NCBI GenBank assembly: GCA_964496975.1
Contig: CAZCBN010000004.1
Coordinates: 1 to 62,764 of the forward strand
Length of the DNA: 62,764 bases
Source of the DNA: CAZCBN01 sp964496975
GTDB lineage: Bacteria; Planctomycetota; Phycisphaerae; Phycisphaerales; UBA1924
Reading direction: 5' to 3'
Shown: positions 8,278-15,897 of the stretch, one piece after another
Layout: every line of letters starts with the position of its first letter
Position numbering within the stretch: the first letter of the stretch is position 1
Notes under the pieces: generated by a model
Seen by the model: only the letters and a program-made list of their open reading frames with translations
What the model was told of the DNA's origin: nothing
The model's database searches: none
Position numbers and translations under genes: made by a program

Positions 8278-8366
8278 CGCCGGCCCGCCTTTCTCGCGTC
8301 CTCCCCGGCTCGACGCGTCTGCCGGAACGTATGCTGCCGGGACGGCACCGCGGAGGACCCACGCCG

Positions 8367-8699
8367 ATGACGCCCGTTCTGGCGAGCGAGATGGCGAACG
8401 AGATCATGGTGGCGCTGGAGTACGCGGTGCGCGGGGCGCTCGCGTACCTGGCCCTGGGCGCGGTGCTCGCGCCGGCGATCGCGTTCCGCGGCGTGAACCG
8501 CTTTGACCCGGCGGCGACGCACGCGGGCTGGGCGTTCCGGCTGCTGATTCTGCCCGGGGCGGCGGCGATGTGGCCGCTGCTGATGTCGCGGTGGGTGCGG
8601 AGCGGGCGCAGGCCGGCGGGGGGCGACGCGGGCGCTGCGGCGAAGCCTGCGCAAAAGCCGGGCGCGACAGCCGGGGGCCCGGGGGAGGGTTCGCCGTGA
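8367..8699 (+). CDS. Small membrane protein of the Rieske/ferric reductase gene set
   Basis: 110 residues with two hydrophobic segments (AVRGALAYLALGAVLAPAIA and WAFRLLILPGAAAMWPLLMS) and a hydrophilic Ala/Pro-rich tail. I do not recognise a named family. Its stop overlaps the GTG of the next gene (GTGA), and three more genes follow with the same tight spacing, so it is probably the first gene of a four-gene operon for a membrane redox complex. It would start just after the short divergent region shared with the DUF2721 gene. Confidence 0.72.
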   Translation: MTPVLASEMANEIMVALEYAVRGALAYLALGAVLAPAIAFRGVNRFDPAATHAGWAFRLLILPGAAAMWPLLMSRWVRSGRRPAGGDAGAAAKPAQKPGATAGGPGEGSP

Positions 8700-8905
8700 C
8701 GCGGTCGCACCGGCGGGTTCATGCGATGGTGTGGCCCCTGCTGGCGGCGGGGCTGCTGGCGGGGCTGGCGTGGGCGGCGCTGCACCGGCCGGTGGACGTG
8801 TTCGCCGCGCCCGTCCCGGCGGCGGCTCGTGATGCGGCGGCAGGGGCGGCGGCAGGGGCGGCCGCGGGCGCGGCCGCAGGCGCGGCGTTGGGGGGCACGC
8901 CGTGA
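8696..8905 (+). CDS. Small single-helix membrane protein in the redox gene set
   Basis: 69 residues from a GTG that overlaps the previous stop by four bases (GTGA), ending in another GTGA overlap with the next gene. One membrane segment (MVWPLLAAGLLAGLAWAALH) is followed by a tail of repeated A-A-A-G units encoded by (GCGGCAGGG)-like repeats. No known family. The double coupling with genes on both sides is the main argument that it is real; it could be an assembly or anchoring subunit. Confidence 0.6.
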   Translation: MTRSHRRVHAMVWPLLAAGLLAGLAWAALHRPVDVFAAPVPAAARDAAAGAAAGAAAGAAAGAALGGTP

Positions 8906-10176
8906 CAAACCAGTACCACTTGGTCGCGTGGAACAAGCACAAGCGCGTGTACGACGCCGTGGTGCTGGGCGCGGTCGCGGTGTTTCTCGTCGTGCACATC
9001 GGCGTGTCGCTGGCGCTGGCCGATGCGCCGCCCGACCCCGCGGTGCTGCTGATGCGGGCCCTGGGCGGCGCGGCGATCACGCTGCTGCACGTCGTGCTGT
9101 GCATCGGGCCGCTCGCGCGGCTCAGCGAGATGTTTTTGCCGCTGCTGTACAACCGCCGCCACCTGGGCGTCACGATGTTTCTGGTGGGGCTTGCGCACGC
9201 GGCGGTGGCGCTTTTCTACTACGGCCTGTGGGGCACGCAGGACCCGCTGCACGCGGTCTTCTTCGCGGGCCGCTCGTTCGGCTCGATCGAGGCGTTCCCG
9301 TTTGAGCTGCTCGGGCTCGCGGGGCTCGGCGTGCTGTTCGTGATGGCGGCCACCAGCCACGACTTCTGGCTCGTGCAGCTCTCGCCCCGCGTGTGGAAGG
9401 GGCTGCACATGCTCGTCTACGCCGCGTACGCCGCGGTGGTCTTTCACGCGGCGCTCGGCGGGCTTCGCGACGGCGGCGGGACCGGCGGGCTCGCGGGGCT
9501 TGCGCTGCTGGGGGCGGGGGCGGTGGTGGTCTCGGGGCTGCACGTCGCCTCGGGCCTGCGCGAGGTGGTGCGCGACACGGCGGCCCCCCGGCTTGATGAG
9601 GTCGCGGCCGACGTGACCGGGCCCGCGCCGGCCGCCGTCACCGCGCGGGGGGCCGCGCCGGCGGGCGCTCAGCCGGCCCGGCTCGTCACCGACGAGGCGG
9701 GCGTGTGGGTGGACCTGGGGCCCGTCACCGACATCCCCGAGAACCGCGCCCGCGTCGTCTGCCTGGCCGACCGGGAGCGCATCGCGGTCTTCCGCTCGCA
9801 GGGCAAGGTCTCGGCCGTGACGAACGTGTGCGCCCACCAGGGCGGCCCGCTGGGCGAGGGGGAGATCGTGAACGGGTGCATCACGTGCCCGTGGCACGGG
9901 TACCAATACCTGGCGCACAACGGCCAGAGCCCCCCGCCCTACAGCGAGAAGATCGCGACGTACCGCGTGCGCATCGTCGCCGACCGGGTGCAGGTGGACC
10001 CGCGGCCTCTGCCGCCGGGCACGCCGGTGGAGCCCGCGGTGTTCGCCGCGCAGCCTGATGACGAGGCGTTGTTTGAGCCGGTGGCGAAGGCGCCGCACGC
10101 CCCGCCCGCCGGTCCCAGCGCCGCGGCCGATGGGCGCGAGCTCGACGTCAGCCCGGATGACCCGACCACGCCCTGA
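8902..10176 (+). CDS. Ferric-reductase-like membrane domain fused to a Rieske [2Fe-2S] domain
   Basis: 424 residues. The N-terminal half has about six membrane helices with paired histidines in helices (ITLLHVVLCIGPLARL, HLGVTMFLVGLAHA, GLHMLVYAAYAAVVFHAAL), the pattern of heme-b ferric-reductase/MsrQ-like domains. The C-terminal part is a Rieske domain with both ligand pairs, CAHQGG and CPWHGYQ, spaced as C-x-H-x16-C-x2-H. Electrons could pass between a membrane heme and a soluble FeS cluster in one polypeptide. The GTG start overlaps the previous stop (GTGA). A Pro/Ala-rich tail of about 50 residues ends the protein. Donor and acceptor are unknown. Confidence 0.85.
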   Translation: MTNQYHLVAWNKHKRVYDAVVLGAVAVFLVVHIGVSLALADAPPDPAVLLMRALGGAAITLLHVVLCIGPLARLSEMFLPLLYNRRHLGVTMFLVGLAHAAVALFYYGLWGTQDPLHAVFFAGRSFGSIEAFPFELLGLAGLGVLFVMAATSHDFWLVQLSPRVWKGLHMLVYAAYAAVVFHAALGGLRDGGGTGGLAGLALLGAGAVVVSGLHVASGLREVVRDTAAPRLDEVAADVTGPAPAAVTARGAAPAGAQPARLVTDEAGVWVDLGPVTDIPENRARVVCLADRERIAVFRSQGKVSAVTNVCAHQGGPLGEGEIVNGCITCPWHGYQYLAHNGQSPPPYSEKIATYRVRIVADRVQVDPRPLPPGTPVEPAVFAAQPDDEALFEPVAKAPHAPPAGPSAAADGRELDVSPDDPTTP

Positions 10177-10191
10177 CAAGGTCACCCCGCG

Positions 10192-11055
10192 ATGCCCACG
10201 ATGCCCGATTCACACACTGAGCCCGCGGACCCCACGTTGCCCGATGCGCCCGCGGCGCGCCGGCTCTACGTCGGCTATCTCGACCTGCCGACGCCCTACC
10301 GCCGGTTCTTGCAGGTCTGCATCCCCGCGGCCTTGCTGCTCGTGGGCCTGGGCGCGGCGGGGCTCGCGGCGACGCGAACACCCTGGGGCGGCGGCGTGTG
10401 GCACACGGCCGCCGCGCAGGAGTGGACGGGCCGGCTCGTGCTGCGGCCCTACCCCATGCTTGTCGTGGAGGGGGCCGACGCGGGGGCGCAAGACGCGGGC
10501 CCGGTCGGCTATCTGCTTGTCACGCCCGGCAAGCACGGCGCCGAGGCGGTCGCGACGCCGCTCGGGGGGCAGCGCGTCGTCGTTCGGGGCTACGCGATCG
10601 AGCGCGACGGCCGCCGACTGATCGAGCTCTTGCCCGGGAGCGAGGGGCTGGAAGCCGCCGCGGCCGCGTCGACGCCCGAGACCTCAACCGCCGACGCGAA
10701 CGCCGCCGAGGCAACGGCGATGGAGAGCGGCCCGACGCTCACGCTCGTCGGCGAGATGATGGACAGCAAGTGCTATCTCGGCGCGATGAAGCCCGGCCGC
10801 GGGCGCGGGCACAAGGCGTGCGCCACGCTGTGCGTGCAGGGCGGCATCCCGCCGATGCTGGTGACACGGCGCGACGACGGCGGGGCGGACTATCTCATCC
10901 TGACCGACGCCGCGGGCGGCCCGCTGACGGGCGACGCCTTGGCCCGGCTGCTGCCGCTGATCGCCGAGCCGGTGCGTGTGACAGGCCGCGTGACGGAGGA
11001 GGCCGGCTGGCGTCGCCTGGCCCTGGCCGACAACGCCGTGCAACCCGTGCGCTGA
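10192..11055 (+). CDS. Membrane-anchored protein with a Cys-rich MDSKCYLGAMKPG motif
   Basis: Last gene of the redox set, 15 bases after the Rieske fusion. 287 residues: a cytoplasmic N-terminus, one membrane segment (VCIPAALLLVGLGAAGLAA), then two extracytoplasmic beta-rich regions. The second carries GEMMDSKCYLGAMKPG followed by HKACATLCVQGGIPPML, three conserved-looking cysteines in a compact motif that I have seen in uncharacterised bacterial proteins but cannot assign. With a Rieske partner, metal or electron handling is plausible; this is inference. The gene is convergent with atpG. Confidence 0.75.
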   Translation: MPTMPDSHTEPADPTLPDAPAARRLYVGYLDLPTPYRRFLQVCIPAALLLVGLGAAGLAATRTPWGGGVWHTAAAQEWTGRLVLRPYPMLVVEGADAGAQDAGPVGYLLVTPGKHGAEAVATPLGGQRVVVRGYAIERDGRRLIELLPGSEGLEAAAAASTPETSTADANAAEATAMESGPTLTLVGEMMDSKCYLGAMKPGRGRGHKACATLCVQGGIPPMLVTRRDDGGADYLILTDAAGGPLTGDALARLLPLIAEPVRVTGRVTEEAGWRRLALADNAVQPVR

Positions 11056-11082
11056 CCCGGCGCGGCCGCGTGCCGTCACCCC

Positions 11083-11166
11083 AATGGCCAATGGCCGATG
11101 GCCGATCCCCCGTGGCCACTCGCCCGTGGCCACTCCCCGATGGCCAGTGGCCGATCCCCGATCCCC
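11083..11166. repeat. Degenerate tandem repeat of TGGCCA/GTGGCCAC units
   Basis: About 80 bases between the convergent ends of the redox gene set and atpG, built from repeated (A/G)TGGCC(A/G) blocks separated by GATCCCC or CGCCC, including two copies of the palindrome GTGGCCAC. It could fold into several alternative hairpins. There is no T-tract, so I do not call it a terminator. Confidence 0.7.
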
Positions 11167-11184
11167 TCCGCCTTCCCCTCCCCC

Positions 11185-12132
11185 TTACGCCAACGCCGCG
11201 GCGCCGGAGATGATCTCGGTGAGCTCGGTGGTGATCTGGGCCTGGCGGGCGCGGTTGTAGCGGCGGCTGAGGCTCTTGCGCATCTTGCCGGCGTTGTCCG
11301 TCGCGGACTTCATCGCGACCATGCGGGCCACGTGCTCGCTCACCACCGCGTCGTTGAAGGCCTGGAAAAGCATGGCCTTCACCGCCGCGGGCAGCAGGTC
11401 GCCCAGCAGGGCGCCCGCGGAGGGGCTGAAGTCGTACGAGCCGTCGGCGTACTTCCGCGTGTTGGCCGTGGCGGCGGCGGTTGATGCCGCGGCGGCCGCG
11501 TCGGCGGCGGTGGTCGCGGCGCGACGGGCCTCGGCCTCTTCACGGCTGAAGGGCAGGAGCTGCAGCACCTGCGGCGTCTGCTTGCCCGCCGAGATGTACC
11601 GCATGGAGACGACCCGCACCGCCGAGACCTCGCCCGCGGCGAAGGCGGCGATGTACTCGCGCGCCAGCGCGTCCACGTCGGGGTACTTGGGCTTGTCGCC
11701 GAACTGCGTGTGCCGGCGGGCGATGGGGATGCGGTTGTACTCCAGCACCGCCAGGCCCTTCTTGCCGACCAGCTCCACGCGGCCCTCGCGGGCCGGGGCG
11801 TGCTCGCGCAGGTGGCGCATCGCGGTGCGGATGACGTTGCCGTTGTACGGGCCCGCCAGGCCGCGGTCCGACGTGATGATGAGCGTGATCTCGGGCTTGC
11901 CGGCCGGGGGCTCGGCGAGCAGGGGGTGGCTCTCGCCGCTGCCCGAGCTCTCGAGCGTGGCGGCGAGCTGCGCGACGAGGTCGAACAGGCCCCGCGTGTA
12001 GGGCTTGCTCGCCACGGCCGCCTGCTGGGCCTTGGCGAACTTGCTCGTCGCGATCATCTGCATCGTCTTCGTGATGCGCTGGATGTTGCGCACCGCCTTC
12101 ATCCGCTTCTTGATTTCACGCGACTTGGCCAT
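11185..12132 (-). CDS. atpG: ATP synthase F1 gamma subunit
   Basis: Rotor shaft of F1Fo ATP synthase. The ATG at 12132 gives the canonical start MAKSREIKKRMKAVRNIQR, and the C-terminal helix is intact (SLSRRYNRARQAQITTELTE). 315 residues, somewhat longer than the usual 285-290 because of an Ala/Thr-rich insertion (about residues 215-240, rich in AADAAAAAST) before DGSYDFSPS. An upstream in-frame extension to 12192 is not conserved sequence. No other ATP synthase subunit lies nearby, although atpG usually sits between atpA and atpD. No clear ribosome binding site is seen. Confidence 0.95.
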   Translation of the reverse strand: MAKSREIKKRMKAVRNIQRITKTMQMIATSKFAKAQQAAVASKPYTRGLFDLVAQLAATLESSGSGESHPLLAEPPAGKPEITLIITSDRGLAGPYNGNVIRTAMRHLREHAPAREGRVELVGKKGLAVLEYNRIPIARRHTQFGDKPKYPDVDALAREYIAAFAAGEVSAVRVVSMRYISAGKQTPQVLQLLPFSREEAEARRAATTAADAAAAASTAAATANTRKYADGSYDFSPSAGALLGDLLPAAVKAMLFQAFNDAVVSEHVARMVAMKSATDNAGKMRKSLSRRYNRARQAQITTELTEIISGAAALA

Positions 12133-12222
12133 GGGGCGGCAGTGTAGGGACCACGCCCGCCCGTGTCGTCCGGCCCGCGTCGTCCGACTCACCTCGTCCG
12201 GCCCGCCCGGGCCGCCGGTCCC

Positions 12223-12507
12223 TCACGCCGCCGGACGAACGCCGACCGCCTGGGATGCCGTGTCCGCCGGGCCCGCCGGTCCCCCCGGTCCCGCCGAGGT
12301 CGAGCCGTCGGCCCCGCGCGTGGGCTCCAGCCGGGCGGCCGTCCCGCGCGCAGGCGGGGACATCACCTCGTCCCACTCGTCGGCCGACATCATCGGGAAG
12401 GGAAATGTCAGGGCAGTTCGGGCGGAGAGCGAGCGGTCCGGATCCCCCATATCAGGCGCAGTCGGACCCGGGGCCCCGTCGGCGTGCGACTCAGAATGAC
12501 CCGTCAT
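12223..12507 (-). CDS. Hypothetical 94-residue protein upstream of atpG
   Basis: The ATG at 12507 is preceded by GGAGGA with a 7-base spacer, one of the better ribosome binding sites in the window, which is the main support for this gene. The protein has a short hydrophobic/acidic core (TFPFPMMSADEWDEVM) in a Gly/Pro/Ala-rich, probably disordered background. No family is recognised. It lies between the PhnP-like gene and atpG on the same strand. Confidence 0.5.
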   Translation of the reverse strand: MTGHSESHADGAPGPTAPDMGDPDRSLSARTALTFPFPMMSADEWDEVMSPPARGTAARLEPTRGADGSTSAGPGGPAGPADTASQAVGVRPAA

Positions 12508-12617
12508 GCCAGGCTCCTCCGCCGTCGCGGCCCGATCGTGAACCGGGGGCCGTCGCGGCGGGCGAGCATCGGTCGGCGGGCGGGGCGGCGGGAGTGAAAG
12601 CGCTCCCGGCGGCCCCC

Positions 12618-13442
12618 TCATTCCAGTACCAGGCCGTCATAGGCCAGCGCGACGCCGGCGGGAAGGTCCGCTTGCGTTTCGGCGTGGCCCAGATCGTGGC
12701 TCATGTGCACGAACAGCGTCCGCTCGGCCCCGACGCGTTCGGCGACGAGCAGGGCCTCTTCGAGGGTGAAGTGCGTGGGGTGGCGGCGGTGGCGCAGGGC
12801 ATCGACCACCAGCGTGCGCACGCCGGCGAGGGCGCCCCACGTCTCGGGCGGGATGGCCGAAACATCGGTGCAGTAGGCGAGCGGGAGGAGCGTGCCGGCG
12901 TCGTCGGCCGGGCCGCGTTCGGGGCGATCGAACCGGAAGCCGAGCACGGGGAGCCGGCCGTGCAGGAGGCGCAGGGGCGTGACGCGCACGCCGTGCGCGT
13001 CGACGGGGGCGTTGACGCTGAGCCGGTGGGCGATGACGGTGGCGACGAAGCTGGCCTGCACGTTGCGGTGGGCCTCGAAGATGTGCGCGTAGACGCGGCG
13101 GAGGTGCTCGAGCGTGGGCTCCTCGGCGTAGATGTCGACGGGGGCGTCCATCAGCACGTTGAAGCGGCGCACCTCGTCCAGGCCGAAGGTGTGGTCGACG
13201 TGGTTGTGCGTGAAGAAGACGGCGTCGAGCCGGCGCATGTTGGCCGCGAGAGCCTGCTGGCGCAGGTCGGGCCCGGCGTCGATGAGCAGGACGCGCTCGG
13301 CGCCGCGGTCGTCGGTGAACTCCAGCGCAGCGCTGGTGCGGAGGCGCTTGTCGCGCGGGTCGGCGGAGGTGCAGACGGCGCAGTCACAGCCGATGGCGGG
13401 GACGCCGCTGCTGGTGCCGGTGCCGAGGAATCGAAGCCTCAC
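12618..13442 (-). CDS. MBL-fold metal-dependent hydrolase, PhnP-like
   Basis: 274 residues from a GTG start. It opens with MRLRFLGTGTSSGVPAIGCDCAVC, the usual start of PhnP/lipoyl-domain-linked MBL hydrolases, including the cysteines that bind an extra zinc in PhnP. The metal motif is THNHVDH (HxHxDH), followed by later ligands in LRLLHGRLPVLGF and in HMSHDLGH near the C-terminus. PhnP itself is a cyclic phosphodiesterase of the phosphonate pathway, but no phn genes are nearby, so the substrate is open. It could also be a general phosphodiesterase of this family. Confidence 0.87.
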   Translation of the reverse strand: MRLRFLGTGTSSGVPAIGCDCAVCTSADPRDKRLRTSAALEFTDDRGAERVLLIDAGPDLRQQALAANMRRLDAVFFTHNHVDHTFGLDEVRRFNVLMDAPVDIYAEEPTLEHLRRVYAHIFEAHRNVQASFVATVIAHRLSVNAPVDAHGVRVTPLRLLHGRLPVLGFRFDRPERGPADDAGTLLPLAYCTDVSAIPPETWGALAGVRTLVVDALRHRRHPTHFTLEEALLVAERVGAERTLFVHMSHDLGHAETQADLPAGVALAYDGLVLE

Positions 13443-13523
13443 GGGGCGAGGCTAGGGCGGCGGGGGTGCACGTACCGCCCCGGGGCCGGGCCGGGGCGGG
13501 CCGCCGCCGGGCGCAACGACGGC

Positions 13524-14216
13524 TCAGCGGCCGGGCTTCGGCGCTTCGGCGGGGGCGCGGGTGAAGGCGATGGCGACGACCTTCTGCTCGACGCCCGTGG
13601 CCGGGTTCACGCCGAAGAACTCCTGGGTCATGGCGTCGTCGCCGGTCATGGTGATGACGCAGGTCATGGGCAGGCTTCGGCCGGCCTCGTACATCTCGCC
13701 CTTCAGGCGGATGACGCCGGCGTCGTCCATGGGGCCGGTCATGACGACCATGTAGGGGTCGAGCGTGTCCACCCACGCGATCTGATACTGGCGGGTGTGC
13801 TGGTTGTAGGTCATGAGGCTCAGGCCGCTCATGGGGAGCGAGACGCCCGGCATCATGGCGAAGTCCATCGCGGTCTCGCCGCGGAGACAGCGGCCGCCGA
13901 GCTGCATCTCGTAGGTCGCGCGGCCCTTGCTCACGGTGGGGTCCGCGTCCGGCACGCCGGAGAAGGTGAAGTCGTAGGTCCACGCGCCGGCCATCTTGTT
14001 CAGGACGCCGTGGTGCTCGGTCGGCTCGCCGATGCTCTTGATCATGGCGAGCACGGCGGCGGCCTGGTCGCCCCCCGCGGGGTTGTCGCCCCCGGCGGGC
14101 TGGAGGGCGGCGGAGACGCCGACGAAGGCACCGACCGCGCTGGCGGCCGCGGCGAGCAGGCCGATCCGGGTCGCGCGGCGTTGCGGGTGTTGCGGGCGCT
14201 GCGGACGCTGCTTCAT
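13524..14216 (-). CDS. DUF1579 family exported protein
   Basis: 230 residues from the ATG at 14216. The N-terminus has a basic stretch and a hydrophobic segment (IGLLAAAASAVGAFVGVSA), a likely signal or anchor. The rest matches DUF1579: EHHGVLNKMAGAWTYD, GGRCLRGE, SLMTYNQHTRQYQIAWVD. The family forms a lipocalin-like beta-barrel of unknown function. A second member, only distantly similar, is at 19850-20629. An upstream in-frame ATG at 14255 is possible. No ribosome binding site clearly decides the start. Confidence 0.82.
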   Translation of the reverse strand: MKQRPQRPQHPQRRATRIGLLAAAASAVGAFVGVSAALQPAGGDNPAGGDQAAAVLAMIKSIGEPTEHHGVLNKMAGAWTYDFTFSGVPDADPTVSKGRATYEMQLGGRCLRGETAMDFAMMPGVSLPMSGLSLMTYNQHTRQYQIAWVDTLDPYMVVMTGPMDDAGVIRLKGEMYEAGRSLPMTCVITMTGDDAMTQEFFGVNPATGVEQKVVAIAFTRAPAEAPKPGR

Positions 14217-14415
14217 GGGGTTGCGGCTCTGGTGCACGGTGGGGCTCCTGGGCATGGGCGGCGTGGCGTGGCCGCCGGGTGAGGGGTGCCCCCGCCGCGG
14301 CGAGCGCCGCTTGGGCGAAGCCGGGGGCAACGACCGGTGCATTGTGCCAGACGCGGGCCCGCGGTGCGATCGCCGGCTCGCGGCGGCGGCGGCGGCACTG
14401 GCCACACGGCACTGG

Positions 14416-15813
14416 TCAGAGCATCGGCGCCGGCCGCTCGGGCAGCGTGGCGCCGTGCGAGGCGATGATGCCGCGGTACTCGCCGAACGAGGCCTTGGGC
14501 GTGCGCTGGCCCGTCTGGTAGTTGACGTGGACGAGGCCGAAGCGCATCTGGTACCCCTCGGCCCACTCGAAGTTGTCGAGCAGGCTCCAGTGGAAGTAGC
14601 CGCGGACGTCGGCGCCGTCTTCCATGCCGCGGCGGAGCTCGACGAGGTGGCGGCGGAGGAAGTCCACGCGGGCCTCGTCGTGGACGCGGCCGTCGGTGTG
14701 GCGCCAGTCGGTGCAGGCGAGGCCGTTCTCGCTGACGTAGACGGGCACGCGGTAGCGCTCGTGCAGGAACCGCGGGCCCCAGCGCAGGGCCTCGGGCGTG
14801 ACGGGCCACTGGATCGCCGTCTGGGGCCAGCCCGGCGGGAGCACGGCCCACACGCCGCCGACGGGCGCGGGGCGGTCGCGCACGGCCTGCGGCTGCGCGT
14901 TGTAGGTGTTTGTGCCGTAGAAGTCGGGCGCGGAGCGGATGGTGTCGAGGTCGCGCTCCCAGCCGCTCGGCAGGCCCGGCTCGGCGTGGGGGAGCGCGTC
15001 GTCGGGGTAGCGGCCGAAGAAGATCGGGTCGTTGTACCACGCGGTGTTGAACATCCAGTCGTCGGCGTCCACGGTGGCGAAGGTCGCGGTTCGGGCGCGG
15101 GCGATGTCGGCGGGCGACTCGCTCGCGGGCAGCGTGAGGGCGTGCGAGTCGGCCGAGGCCATGCCGACGCGGGCCTTGGCGTCCTGGGCCCGCAGGGCGC
15201 GGGAGGCCAGCCCGTGCGCGTGCAGCGCGCGGTGCGCCGCGGCGGCGACCTCGGGCCGCGCGAGCCGCTGGCCCGGCGCGTGGCGACCCAGGTGGTGCCC
15301 GTGGCCGATGAAGATCTGCGGCTCGTTGATGGTGAACCACGCGTTCACACGGTCGCCGAGCGCGCGGGCGCAGGCGGTGGCGTAGGCCTCGAACCACTTG
15401 GGGCTGTCGGGGTGGAGCCAGCCGCCGCGCTGGAAGAGCGGCTCGGGGTAGTCCCAGTGAAAGAGCGTGGCCCAGGGCTCGATGCCGGCGTCGAGCAGGG
15501 CGTCGACGAGGCGGCTGTAGAAATCAAGCCCGGCGGCGTTGACGGGCCCGTCGCCCCCGGGCATGACGCGGGGCCATGCGATGGAGAAGCGGTAGGCGCG
15601 GACGCCCAGCGACTTCATGAGCGCCACGTCCTCCAGGAAGCGGCGGTGGTGGTCGCAGGCGGTGTCGCCCCGGTGCCCGCCCACGACGGCGCCGGGGCGG
15701 TCGCAGAAGGCGTCCCAGACGCTGCGTCCGCGGCCCTCGGCGGTGGCGCCGCCCTCGATCTGATACGCGGCCGTGGCCACGCCCCACACAAAGCCGCTCG
15801 GGAACCGCGTCAT
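14416..15813 (-). CDS. Family 1 beta-glucosidase
   Basis: Glycoside hydrolase family 1, 465 residues, full length. The acid/base glutamate is in TINEP and the nucleophile in VSENG; the N-terminal signature FVWGVATAAYQIEGG and YFHWSLLDNFEW near the end are intact. There is no signal peptide, so it is cytoplasmic and would cleave a glycoside imported by the ABC system encoded immediately upstream (15898-19601). GGAGG lies 6 bases before the ATG. Specificity (beta-glucoside, galactoside or other) cannot be read from the sequence. Confidence 0.95.
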   Translation of the reverse strand: MTRFPSGFVWGVATAAYQIEGGATAEGRGRSVWDAFCDRPGAVVGGHRGDTACDHHRRFLEDVALMKSLGVRAYRFSIAWPRVMPGGDGPVNAAGLDFYSRLVDALLDAGIEPWATLFHWDYPEPLFQRGGWLHPDSPKWFEAYATACARALGDRVNAWFTINEPQIFIGHGHHLGRHAPGQRLARPEVAAAAHRALHAHGLASRALRAQDAKARVGMASADSHALTLPASESPADIARARTATFATVDADDWMFNTAWYNDPIFFGRYPDDALPHAEPGLPSGWERDLDTIRSAPDFYGTNTYNAQPQAVRDRPAPVGGVWAVLPPGWPQTAIQWPVTPEALRWGPRFLHERYRVPVYVSENGLACTDWRHTDGRVHDEARVDFLRRHLVELRRGMEDGADVRGYFHWSLLDNFEWAEGYQMRFGLVHVNYQTGQRTPKASFGEYRGIIASHGATLPERPAPML

Positions 15814-15897
15814 GCACCGCCTCCAGGAAGCCCGAACACCCCGACCCGACGGCCTTCGCCGGCCCGCGCCGCGCGCGGGCCGGGCCCGGCACGCCGC

